DNA from: Amycolatopsis thermoflava N1165
GTDB lineage: Bacteria; Actinomycetota; Actinomycetes; Mycobacteriales; Pseudonocardiaceae
NCBI RefSeq assembly: GCF_000473265.1
Contig: NZ_KI421511.1
Location: forward strand, 3,633,560-3,697,559
DNA length: 64,000 bases
Direction of reading: 5' to 3'
Shown one piece after another: positions 8,747 through 15,726 of the stretch (positions are counted from its first letter, which is position 1; every line of letters begins with the position of its first letter). The notes under the pieces were generated by a model. The model had not been told where the DNA came from. It did no database searches and saw nothing but the letters and a program-made list of their open reading frames with translations. Made by a program: the position numbers and the translations under genes.

Positions 8747-9388
8747 ATGGTGATCCCCGTGGTGACCGAAACCCGGACCCGGCAGGACCGCGCGGCGGGC
8801 ACGCGCACGTTGATCCTGGACGCGGCCGTCGAGTGCCTGGTCGAACTCGGCTACGCGGGCGCGTCCACCTTGGCCATCCAGGCCAAGGCGGGCGTGTCGC
8901 GTGGCCGCCTGCTGCACCACTTCCCGTCGCGGGACGAGCTGCTGGTCGCGGCGACCCAGCACCTCACCGCGACCCGGCTCGCGCAGACCGAGGTGCGGGT
9001 CGCCGAGCAGCTCGCCGGAGAACCGGAGGGCCCGCGACGGGTCGAGCGGTGCATCGAGCTGCTGTGGATGACCTTCCACGAGCCGGTGTTCTGGGCGGCC
9101 GTCGAACTGTGGACCGCGGCGCGGACGAACGAGGCGCTGGCCGCGGCGCTGCGGCCGGAGGAGCGGGCGCTGCGCGACGCGATTCGCCGGGTCGGCGACC
9201 GGATCTGGGGCCCGGCGGTGTGCGCGCACCCGAACTACCCGGAGCTGCGGGAGCTGCTGTTCACGAGCATGCGTGGCGCGGCGCTGCCCTACACCTTCGA
9301 GCGGCGGCGGCAGCCGGCGAACGACCCGCATGTCGCGCTGTGGAAGTCGCTGGCGCACCGGCTGCTCTTCGCTGACGGTCAGTGTTGA
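8747..9388 (+). CDS. TetR-family transcriptional regulator
   Basis: 213 residues. Seen: a TetR helix-turn-helix, AAVECLVELGYAGASTLAIQAKAGVSRGRLLHHF in outline (sensor-coupled DNA-binding domain in the first ~60 residues), then a helical ligand-binding domain with no motif I can name. It lies between two AMP-ligase genes, one divergent and one downstream in the same direction. Two similar operator candidates flank it (8718-8739 and 9374-9394), so it probably represses both ligases and itself, perhaps released by an acyl-CoA. I took the ATG at 8747; a GTG at 8762 is equally possible because no ribosome site is visible. Confidence 0.9.
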   Translation: MVIPVVTETRTRQDRAAGTRTLILDAAVECLVELGYAGASTLAIQAKAGVSRGRLLHHFPSRDELLVAATQHLTATRLAQTEVRVAEQLAGEPEGPRRVERCIELLWMTFHEPVFWAAVELWTAARTNEALAAALRPEERALRDAIRRVGDRIWGPAVCAHPNYPELRELLFTSMRGAALPYTFERRRQPANDPHVALWKSLAHRLLFADGQC

Positions 9389-9414
9389 CTGTTTCCCTCG
9401 GCGCACGGTAGAAA
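9374..9414 (+). promoter_or_regulatory. promoter of second ligase with TetR operator candidate 2
   Basis: GACGGTCAGTGTTGACTGTT at about 9374-9393 matches the reverse complement of the site at 8718-8739 at 19 of 24 positions, including 12 consecutive bases. The site overlaps the TetR stop codon and supplies TTGACT (9385-9390) as a -35. An 18-base spacer leads to TAGAAA (9409-9414), a good -10. A bound repressor here would block the ligase gene that starts at 9453. Confidence 0.65.
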
Positions 9415-9452
9415 CGCGGTTACCCTGACCCACCGGATCGCCGAGGTTGCCG

Positions 9453-11045
9453 ATGTCCGGAGCTGTCGAAGTGCCCCGCCTCCTCGGGCGTGGGATGACC
9501 ATGGGCGACCAGCTCGCCCGCCACGCACGCAAGCAGGGCGACGAGCCCGCCTTCTCGTTCGAGGGCGCCACCCTCACCTACCGCCAGTTCGACCAGCGCG
9601 TGAGCCGGCTGGCCAACGCGCTGCGTGACCGGGGTGTGCACTACGGCGACCGGGTCGTCGTGCTCGGCCTGAACACGCTGGAAGTGCTCGAGGTCTACTT
9701 CGCGTCGACGCGCCTCGGCGCGATCTGCGTGCCGGTGAACTTCCGGCTCGTCGCCGACGAGATCGCCTACGTGCTGAGCGACAGCGGCGCCAGGGCGAGC
9801 GTGGTGCACGCGCCGCTCGCCGCGGCGCTGGCCAAGGCGCGCGAGCAGGTCGGGGAGCCGGGCCCGTGCCTGGTGTTCGGCGGCGCGTTCGAGGGCATGG
9901 AGGACTACGAGGAGGCGCTGGCCGCGGCGTCGCCCGAGTTCGACGAGATCGCGGTGGACGAGCAGGACGCCGCGTTCATCATGTACACCTCGGGCACCAC
10001 CGGCCGGCCGAAGGGCGCGGTGCTCACGCACCACAACCTGCTCATGCACGCCTTCAGCAACATGGCCTCGCTGGACACCGGGCCTGGTGACAAGGTGTGG
10101 CTGGCCGCGGCGCCGCTGTTCCACATCGCCGGGCTGTCCGGCATGCTGCCGAACCTGCTGCTCGGCGGGCGGACGGTGCTGCTGCCGAGCGGCCAGTTCG
10201 ACCCGGTGGCCGTGGTGGACCTGATGGAGCGCGAGCGGGTGTCGTCGGTGTTCCTGGTGCCCGCGCAGTGGCAGGCGATCGTGAACGTGCCGGACATCGC
10301 TTCGCGGGATCTGTCGTCGTTGTCGAAGATCTCGTGGGGCGCGGCGCCGGCGTCGACGACGTTGCTGCGCACGATGATCGACACGTTCCCGCAGGCCGAG
10401 GTGACGACGGCGTTCGGGCAGACCGAGTGCAGCCCCGTGACCACGCTGCTGCGCGGGGAGGACTCGATCCGCAAGATCGGCTCGGTCGGCACGCCGATGC
10501 TCAACGTCGAGGTGCGCGTCGTGGACGACGACATGAACGACGTCGAGCCCGGTGAGGTCGGCGAGATCGTCTACCGCAGCCCGATGGTGATGAAGGAGTA
10601 CTGGAACAAGCCGGCCGAGACGGCGGAGGCGTTCCGCGGCGGCTGGTTCCACTCCGGTGACCTGGTGCGACAGGACGAGGACGGCTACTACTTCGTGGTG
10701 GACCGCAAGAAGGACATGATCATCTCCGGTGGCGAGAACATCTACTGCGCCGAGGTGGAGAACGTGCTGGCGGCGCACCCGAAGATCGGCGAGGTCGCGT
10801 TGATCGGCGTGCCGGACGAGAAGTGGGGGGAGACGCCGCTGGCGGTCATTTCGCCGCGCTCCCCCGGCGACGCGCCAACGGCCGCGGAGCTGGAGGAGTG
10901 GTGCCTCGACCGGCTGGCGCGGTACAAGCGGCCGCGGAAGATCGCGGTGGTGCCTGCGCTGCCGCGGAACCCGAGCGGCAAGGTGCTGAAGACGCAGCTG
11001 CGCGCCGACCGGGAGGCCGGGAAGCTGCCGATCGAGGAGGCTTGA
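9453..11045 (+). CDS. AMP-forming acyl-CoA synthetase (second)
   Basis: An adenylate-forming ligase of 530 residues. Seen: YTSGTTGRPKGAV (178-190), FGQTECSPV, HSGDLVRQDEDGYYFVVDRKKDMIISGGENIY and the C-terminal Lys510 in NPSGKVLKTQL. It resembles medium/long-chain or aryl acyl-CoA ligases; the substrate is not evident. It follows the TetR gene by 64 bases, with its own promoter overlapped by an operator candidate. The ATG at 9453 lacks a clear ribosome site; an ATG at 9495 (MTMGDQLARHAR) also fits homologue N-termini, so the start is uncertain. Confidence 0.92.
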   Translation: MSGAVEVPRLLGRGMTMGDQLARHARKQGDEPAFSFEGATLTYRQFDQRVSRLANALRDRGVHYGDRVVVLGLNTLEVLEVYFASTRLGAICVPVNFRLVADEIAYVLSDSGARASVVHAPLAAALAKAREQVGEPGPCLVFGGAFEGMEDYEEALAAASPEFDEIAVDEQDAAFIMYTSGTTGRPKGAVLTHHNLLMHAFSNMASLDTGPGDKVWLAAAPLFHIAGLSGMLPNLLLGGRTVLLPSGQFDPVAVVDLMERERVSSVFLVPAQWQAIVNVPDIASRDLSSLSKISWGAAPASTTLLRTMIDTFPQAEVTTAFGQTECSPVTTLLRGEDSIRKIGSVGTPMLNVEVRVVDDDMNDVEPGEVGEIVYRSPMVMKEYWNKPAETAEAFRGGWFHSGDLVRQDEDGYYFVVDRKKDMIISGGENIYCAEVENVLAAHPKIGEVALIGVPDEKWGETPLAVISPRSPGDAPTAAELEEWCLDRLARYKRPRKIAVVPALPRNPSGKVLKTQLRADREAGKLPIEEA

Positions 11046-11061
11046 CCGCCGGCGGAGGAAT

Positions 11062-12000
11062 TCAGCCGCCGGTCAGTGCCTTCACGACCCGTGACGGGCT
11101 GGGGCGGCCGAGCTGCTGGGCCATCCAGGCGCTCGTCCGCACCAGCGCGTCGAGGTCCACACCGTGTTCGACGCCCAGGCCGTCGAGCATCCACACCAGG
11201 TCTTCGGTCGCGAGGTTGCCGGTGGCCGCCTTCGCGTACGGGCACCCGCCGAGGCCGCCGGCCGAGGAGTCCACTGTGGTCACTCCGGCTTTCAGCGCGG
11301 CCAGCGTGTTGGACAATGCCTGGCCGTAGGTGTCGTGGAAGTGCACGGCGAGCTTGGTGACGTCGCCGAACGCGCCGACGACGGCTTCGACGTGCCCCGG
11401 CGTGGCGACGCCGATCGTGTCGCCGAGGGAGAGCTGGAAACAGCCCATGTCGAGCAGCCTGCGGCCGGCGTTCGCGACCTGCTCGACGGGCACGGCGCCC
11501 TCCCACGGGTCGCCGAAGCACATCGAGAGGTAGCCGCGCACCTCCAGCCCTTCGTGCCGGGCCCGCCGCACGACCGGCTCGAACATCGCGAACTGCTCGT
11601 CGTAGGAACGGTTGAGGTTCTTGCGCGCGAAGGTCTCGGTGGCGCTGCCGAAGATGGCGATCGACTCCACCCCCAGCGCGAGCGCCCGGTCGAGGCCGCG
11701 CTCGTTGGGCACCAGGACGGGGTACTTCACCCCCGGGCGGCGGTCGAGCTTGGCGAGGAGATCATCGGCGTCGGCGAGCTGCGGAACCCACTTCGGGTGG
11801 ACGAAACTGGTCGCTTCGAGGGTCGTGAGCCCCGCCCCGGCGAGCCGCCGGAGGAACTCGAGCTTCGTCTCCAGGCCGACGACGGTCTGCTCGTTCTGCA
11901 GCCCGTCACGCGGGCCGACCTCCCAGATCGTCACCCGCTCCGGCAGGTCCCCGCTGGACGCCTCCCGCTGGGGCAACCCCAGCTCACGCACACTCGCCAC
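11062..12000 (-). CDS. hydroxymethylglutaryl-CoA lyase family protein
   Basis: 312 residues of the DRE-TIM HMG-CoA lyase / isopropylmalate synthase superfamily. Seen: the metal-binding and catalytic segment EVGPRDGLQNE (27-37), HFHDTYGQALSN (metal histidines), and the lyase loop GGLGGCPYAKAATGN with Cys253. These features favour HMG-CoA lyase, which splits 3-hydroxy-3-methylglutaryl-CoA to acetyl-CoA and acetoacetate, over synthases. It is convergent with the ligase at 9453 (16-base gap). HMG-CoA lyase is the last step of leucine or acyclic terpene breakdown, but no carboxylase is present nearby, so the link is inference. The start is GTG at 12000; GTG at 11991 is possible. Confidence 0.88.
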   Translation of the reverse strand: MASVRELGLPQREASSGDLPERVTIWEVGPRDGLQNEQTVVGLETKLEFLRRLAGAGLTTLEATSFVHPKWVPQLADADDLLAKLDRRPGVKYPVLVPNERGLDRALALGVESIAIFGSATETFARKNLNRSYDEQFAMFEPVVRRARHEGLEVRGYLSMCFGDPWEGAVPVEQVANAGRRLLDMGCFQLSLGDTIGVATPGHVEAVVGAFGDVTKLAVHFHDTYGQALSNTLAALKAGVTTVDSSAGGLGGCPYAKAATGNLATEDLVWMLDGLGVEHGVDLDALVRTSAWMAQQLGRPSPSRVVKALTGG

Positions 12001-12008
12001 ACCAACAG

Positions 12009-12024
12009 GTTAACGCTCACTAAC
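12009..12024. promoter_or_regulatory. imperfect dyad upstream of HMG-CoA-lyase-like gene
   Basis: GTTAACGCTCACTAAC, with GTTA/TAAC ends, also reads as a direct repeat TAACGC-TCAC-TAACGC. It lies 9 bases upstream of the GTG at 12000, in the core promoter position. It resembles TetR-type operators near acyl-CoA genes, but it does not match the TAACAGTC motif of the TetR in this cluster, so a different regulator is implied. Confidence 0.4.
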
Positions 12025-12332
12025 GCAGCCGTCCAGTGCGCCCAGCCCACCACCAGTGCTGGGTGGTCATCCCGGAGCCTGCCCGTCCGGCGAGGACTCT
12101 TTTGATCTTTTCCCGCCCTTCGGGCGGTGCGCCTCACGGCGCACGAAAGGTCACCTCACGACCACCCCCGCCCCCGATGCCTGATTGTGTTTCAGTCGCC
12201 GAGCAGCGGCGTCAAGGCGGGAAAGAGTACCTTGACCCCGCTGATCGGCGACCAAAGATCGGCTGTGGATCGGGGGTGGGGGAGGTCTGGTTGGGTAGTC
12301 GCTTGCTTTTCGTTGCCGGCTTCCAGTCGGGG
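12025..12332. other. non-coding gap with two adjacent hairpins
   Basis: About 310 bases between the alcohol dehydrogenase stop and the lyase promoter, with no convincing gene. Two hairpins abut at 12113-12144: CCGCCC-TTC-GGGCGG followed directly by GTGCGCC-TCAC-GGCGCAC. There is no T-run on the strand being transcribed, so they are not classical terminators. A weaker CGCCG/CGGCG stem lies near 12198. The rest shows nothing I can name. Confidence 0.5.
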
Positions 12333-13442
12333 TTAGCCGTGGACGACTACGCCTCGGATGTTCTTGCCTGCCACCAGGTCCTCGTAGCCCTGGTTGACGT
12401 CCTCCAGGCGGTACCGGTTGGTGACCAGCTCGTCCAGCTTCAGCGTGCCCGCCTGGTACAGGTCCAGCATCTTCAGGATGTCGCGCTGCGGGTTGCCGCT
12501 GCCGAAGAGGCTCCCCTTGATCGTCTTCTCCCACAGGGTGAGCACCGCGCCGGAGACGTGGATCGTCGCCTTCGCGGGGTCCGCCAGGCCGGTCACGACG
12601 ACGACCCCGCCCTTGCCGACGACGTCGAACGCCGCCGACATCACCTCTTCGTCCACCACCCCGACCGTGACCAGCGCCTTGTCCGCGCCCTGCCCCCTGG
12701 TCAGCTCGGTGACCACCTCGTGCGCCTCCCCCGCCGTCGCGAAGGCGTGGGTGGCTCCCAGCTTCAGCGCGGTGTCCCGCTTGAACGCCAGCGGGTCGAC
12801 CACCACGACGTTCTTCGCCCCGGCGTGCGCCGCGCCCTGCACCGAGTTGATGCCGATCCCGCCGATGCCGTAGATCACCACGGTTTCCCCCGGCCGCACG
12901 TCCCCCGCGTACACGGCCGTGCCCCACCCGGTCGGGACACCACAGCCGACGAGCACCGCGGTCTCCAGCGGCACGCTTTCGTCCACTTTGACCACCGAGT
13001 GCTGCGAAATGGTCGAGTACTCGGCGAAAGTGCCCAGCATGCACATCTGCCCGTAGTCGACCCCGCCCTTGTGGAACCGGAAACTGCCGTCCGGGAAGCT
13101 CCCCTCCAGGATCGTCGCACCCATGTCGCACAGGCTCTGGTGCCCGGTGGCGCAATAGCGGCACGTGCCGCAGTTCGGGATGAACGAGCACACCACGTGG
13201 TCACCGGGCTTGACCTTCGTGACGCCCGGCCCGACCTCCTCGATGATCCCGGCACCCTCGTGCCCACCGACGATCGGGAACCGCGGCGGCAGATCTCCAT
13301 CCGACAGGTGCAGGTCGGAGTGGCACAAGCCGGCCGCGACGTACCGGATCAGGACCTCGCCCTCCCGCGGGCCGTCCAGGTCCAGCTCGGTGATCTCGAA
13401 CGGTGTCTTGAAGTCCGTGAGTACAGCTGCCTTGACCTTCAT
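12333..13442 (-). CDS. NDMA-dependent-type zinc alcohol dehydrogenase
   Basis: 369 residues of the zinc medium-chain dehydrogenases. Seen: catalytic zinc ligands Cys40 and His61 (GLCHSD, GGHEGAG), structural zinc cysteines 91, 94, 97 and 105 (NCGTCRYCATGHQSLC), and a Rossmann segment VIYGIGGIGINSVQGA. The sequence pattern fits the actinobacterial Rxyl_3153/NDMA-dependent subgroup, in which a nicotinamide cofactor stays bound and is re-oxidised by an external acceptor (family knowledge). The ATG at 13442 sits 11 bases downstream of the aldehyde dehydrogenase stop, so the two are co-transcribed: alcohol to aldehyde to acid. The natural alcohol is unknown. Confidence 0.9.
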   Translation of the reverse strand: MKVKAAVLTDFKTPFEITELDLDGPREGEVLIRYVAAGLCHSDLHLSDGDLPPRFPIVGGHEGAGIIEEVGPGVTKVKPGDHVVCSFIPNCGTCRYCATGHQSLCDMGATILEGSFPDGSFRFHKGGVDYGQMCMLGTFAEYSTISQHSVVKVDESVPLETAVLVGCGVPTGWGTAVYAGDVRPGETVVIYGIGGIGINSVQGAAHAGAKNVVVVDPLAFKRDTALKLGATHAFATAGEAHEVVTELTRGQGADKALVTVGVVDEEVMSAAFDVVGKGGVVVVTGLADPAKATIHVSGAVLTLWEKTIKGSLFGSGNPQRDILKMLDLYQAGTLKLDELVTNRYRLEDVNQGYEDLVAGKNIRGVVVHG

Positions 13443-13453
13443 GCGGGTTCTCC

Positions 13454-14953
13454 TCAGAGCGCGACGTTGACGGCTTTGGTCTGGGTGTAGAGGTCGATGG
13501 CTTCGGCGCCGAGCTCGCGGCCCCAGCCGGACTGCTTGTACCCGCCGAACGGGATCGCGGTGTCGAAGCCGTTGTAGCAGTTGACCCACACCGAACCGGC
13601 CTTGATCTGCTTCGCCACCCGGTGCGCACGCGAGATGTCCCGCGTCCAGATCCCCGCAGCCAGGCCGTATTCGGTGTTGTTCGCGGCCGCGGCGAGACCG
13701 TCCTCGGCCGAGAACGGGATCGCGGCCACGACCGGGCCGAAGATCTCCTCGCGCACCACGCTCATGTCGTCGCGCACGTCCACCAGCACGGTCGGCTCGA
13801 CGTAGTACCCGGAGTCGCCGTGACGGCCGCCGCCGGTCAGGGCACGGGCGCCGTCCGCGATGCCCTGCCGCAGGTAGCTGGTGACCCGGTCGAGCTGCTC
13901 CTGCGACACGAGCGGGCCCAGCTGCGTCGTCGGGTCCAGGCCGGGACCGATCTTGACCTGGCTCGCGAACTCGGCGACGCCCTGGGTGAACTCCTCGAAG
14001 ATCGACTCCTCGACGAACAACCGCGTGCCCGCCACACAGCACTGGCCGTGGTTGAACAACCAGGCGTTGGCCGAGCCGGGGATCGCGGCCTCCAGGTCGG
14101 CGTCGGCGAACACGATGTTGGGGCTCTTGCCGCCCAGCTCCAGCGACACCTTCTTCAGGTTTCCCTTGGCCGCGTCCACGATCTTCTTGCCCACCTCGGT
14201 GGAACCGGTGAACGCGACCTTGTCGACGTCGTCGTGCGCGGCCAGCGCGGCGCCCGCGTCACCGAACCCGGTGAGGATGTTGACCACGCCGTCCGGGAAC
14301 CCGGCTTCGCAGAACAGCTCGCCGAGCAGCAACGCCGTGAGCGGGGTCTGCTCGGCCGGCTTCAGGATGACGGTGTTGCCCGCCGCGAGCGCCGGCGCCA
14401 GCTTGAACGCCGCCATCACCAGTGGGAAGTTCCACGGGATGATCTGCGCGCACACGCCGACCGGTTCCCGCAGCGTGTAGGCGTGCCACTGGCTGCCCGG
14501 GATCCACGGCACCGACGGGGTGATCGTGCGGCCCTCGATCTTGGTCGCCCACCCGGCGTAGTAGTGGAAGATGTCGGCCGCCCAGGCGACGTCGACGCCC
14601 TGCGCGACCGCCACGGACTTGCCGTTGTCCAGCGCCTCCAGCTGCGCGAACTGCTCGGCGCGCTCCAGCAGCAGGTCGCCGATCCGCCAGATCAGGCGCT
14701 GCCGCTCGGACGGCGTGGTGCGGGACCACGGCCCGTCCTCGAACGCGCGCCGCGCCGCGGCCACCGCGCGGTCGACGTCCTCGGCGGCGCCGTGCGCCAC
14801 CTCGGTGATCTTCTCCCCCGTGGCGGGGTCGAAGGTGGGGAACGTCCGGCCCGACGCCGCGTTCACCCACTGCCCGCCGATCAGCAGCTGCTTGGTCCCG
14901 GACACGAACTCCCGAACCGCCGGCCGCACGGTCTGCTCCGCTACCGCAGTCAC
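13454..14953 (-). CDS. NAD(P)-dependent aldehyde dehydrogenase
   Basis: 499 residues, the normal length. Seen: Glu272 in LELGGKSPN as general base, nucleophile Cys306 in GQCCVAGTR, the Rossmann motif FTGSTEVGKKI, and PFGGYKQSGWGRELG near the C-terminus. It oxidises an aldehyde to the acid, probably the product of the alcohol dehydrogenase downstream; it could also serve succinate semialdehyde from the 4-hydroxybutyrate route at 17638-22925, which is speculation. The GTG at 14953 follows GAGGAGG by about seven bases. Expression may depend on the Fis-type activator at 15677, a common partner of such operons. Confidence 0.94.
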   Translation of the reverse strand: MTAVAEQTVRPAVREFVSGTKQLLIGGQWVNAASGRTFPTFDPATGEKITEVAHGAAEDVDRAVAAARRAFEDGPWSRTTPSERQRLIWRIGDLLLERAEQFAQLEALDNGKSVAVAQGVDVAWAADIFHYYAGWATKIEGRTITPSVPWIPGSQWHAYTLREPVGVCAQIIPWNFPLVMAAFKLAPALAAGNTVILKPAEQTPLTALLLGELFCEAGFPDGVVNILTGFGDAGAALAAHDDVDKVAFTGSTEVGKKIVDAAKGNLKKVSLELGGKSPNIVFADADLEAAIPGSANAWLFNHGQCCVAGTRLFVEESIFEEFTQGVAEFASQVKIGPGLDPTTQLGPLVSQEQLDRVTSYLRQGIADGARALTGGGRHGDSGYYVEPTVLVDVRDDMSVVREEIFGPVVAAIPFSAEDGLAAAANNTEYGLAAGIWTRDISRAHRVAKQIKAGSVWVNCYNGFDTAIPFGGYKQSGWGRELGAEAIDLYTQTKAVNVAL

Positions 14954-15012
14954 ACCAACCTCCTCGTCGTGGACATGGCGGTAATGGTGACCTGCGCAAC
15001 AGCGGGCTAACC

Positions 15013-15027
15013 GTGTCAAGTTGACAC
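15013..15027. promoter_or_regulatory. perfect 15-base palindrome in divergent promoter region
   Basis: GTGTCAA-G-TTGACAC, a perfect 7+1+7 inverted repeat, lies between the aldehyde dehydrogenase start (14953) and the DoxX-like start (15068). Each arm contains TTGACA on one strand, the consensus -35 hexamer, so a bound protein would cover both divergent promoters. The cognate regulator is not identifiable here; the Fis-type activator at 15677 is one candidate. Confidence 0.55.
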
Positions 15028-15067
15028 AGTGACCTCACATCGCACGGGGCTGCGTCGTCGGACCGGC

Positions 15068-15412
15068 ATGGACATCGCGTTGTGGATCATCGCGGCCGCG
15101 CTGGCCGCCGTCTTCCTGGCCAGCGGGGCCGTCAAACTGGCGCAGCCAGCGGAAAAGCTGGCCGCCACCGGGCTCACCCTCGGCCTCGGCAAGACCATCG
15201 GAGTGCTGGAGGTGCTCGCCGCGGCCGGGCTGATCCTGCCCGCCGCGCTGGACATCGCGCCGGTGCTGTCGCCGCTCGCGGCCACCGGGCTGGTGCTGCT
15301 GATGGCCGGGGCGGTCGTGCTGCACGTCCGCCGCCGCGAAACGAAGGTCGTGGCGGTGCCCGCGGTGCTGCTCGTGCTGGCCGCCGTCGTGGCCTGGGGG
15401 TGGTTCGCGTGA
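15068..15412 (+). CDS. DoxX-like small membrane protein
   Basis: 114 residues with four hydrophobic helices (about 3-18, 42-62, 67-84 and 92-110) and the DoxX-like segment FLASGAVKLAQPAEK. Members of this family are small membrane proteins, some tied to redox or sulfur metabolism, but the function here is unknown. I chose the ATG at 15068; the frame opens at 15029 but that extension is charged and atypical. Its TGA overlaps the GTG of the following broken SnoaL-like gene (GTGA), so the two once formed a translationally coupled pair. Confidence 0.8.
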   Translation: MDIALWIIAAALAAVFLASGAVKLAQPAEKLAATGLTLGLGKTIGVLEVLAAAGLILPAALDIAPVLSPLAATGLVLLMAGAVVLHVRRRETKVVAVPAVLLVLAAVVAWGWFA

Positions 15413-15726
15413 CCACGTTCGAGGACCGCGTCGATATCGAGGCGCTGCGCGGCGAGTTCAAAGAACTCCCAGTGCGCCTGCAGCCGCTCGATGCAGGCGC
15501 GGATCTCGTCCGGTTCGGTGAAGTCGGCGACGGGCGGGATGCACCAGCGGCCGTCCGCCGTGAACAGGGACGCGAACCGGTCGTAGTCCCGCACCGGCGC
15601 ACCCCGGACGGCCGGCGGTTCACCGAACGCGTCTACGAGATGCGGTACGTCGACGAGACGGCGCTGCCCGGCAAGGTCAGCTCAACCCCAGGCTCCGCAC
15701 CCGGCGGTGCAGCGTCGAGCGGCTGA
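15409..15726 (+). pseudogene. SnoaL-like (NTF2 fold) gene with inverted, partly deleted middle
   Basis: The plus strand starts as a SnoaL-like protein, VTTFEDRVDIEALRGEF (15409-15459), and resumes at about 15592-15600 with RRTPDGRRFTERVYEMRYVD, the usual C-terminal strand of the family. Between them, the expected middle is present on the opposite strand: from 15594 down to about 15463 the minus strand reads VRDYDRFASLFTADG...RLQAHWEF. The GAGTTC-AAA-GAACTC repeat at 15454-15468 marks the left joint. About 40 family residues after HWEF are absent. The plus frame stays open to 15726 (105 codons) and overlaps the end of the Fis-type gene, but the product would not fold as SnoaL. Family assignment is from memory of the motif order, not a search. 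Confidence 0.72.
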
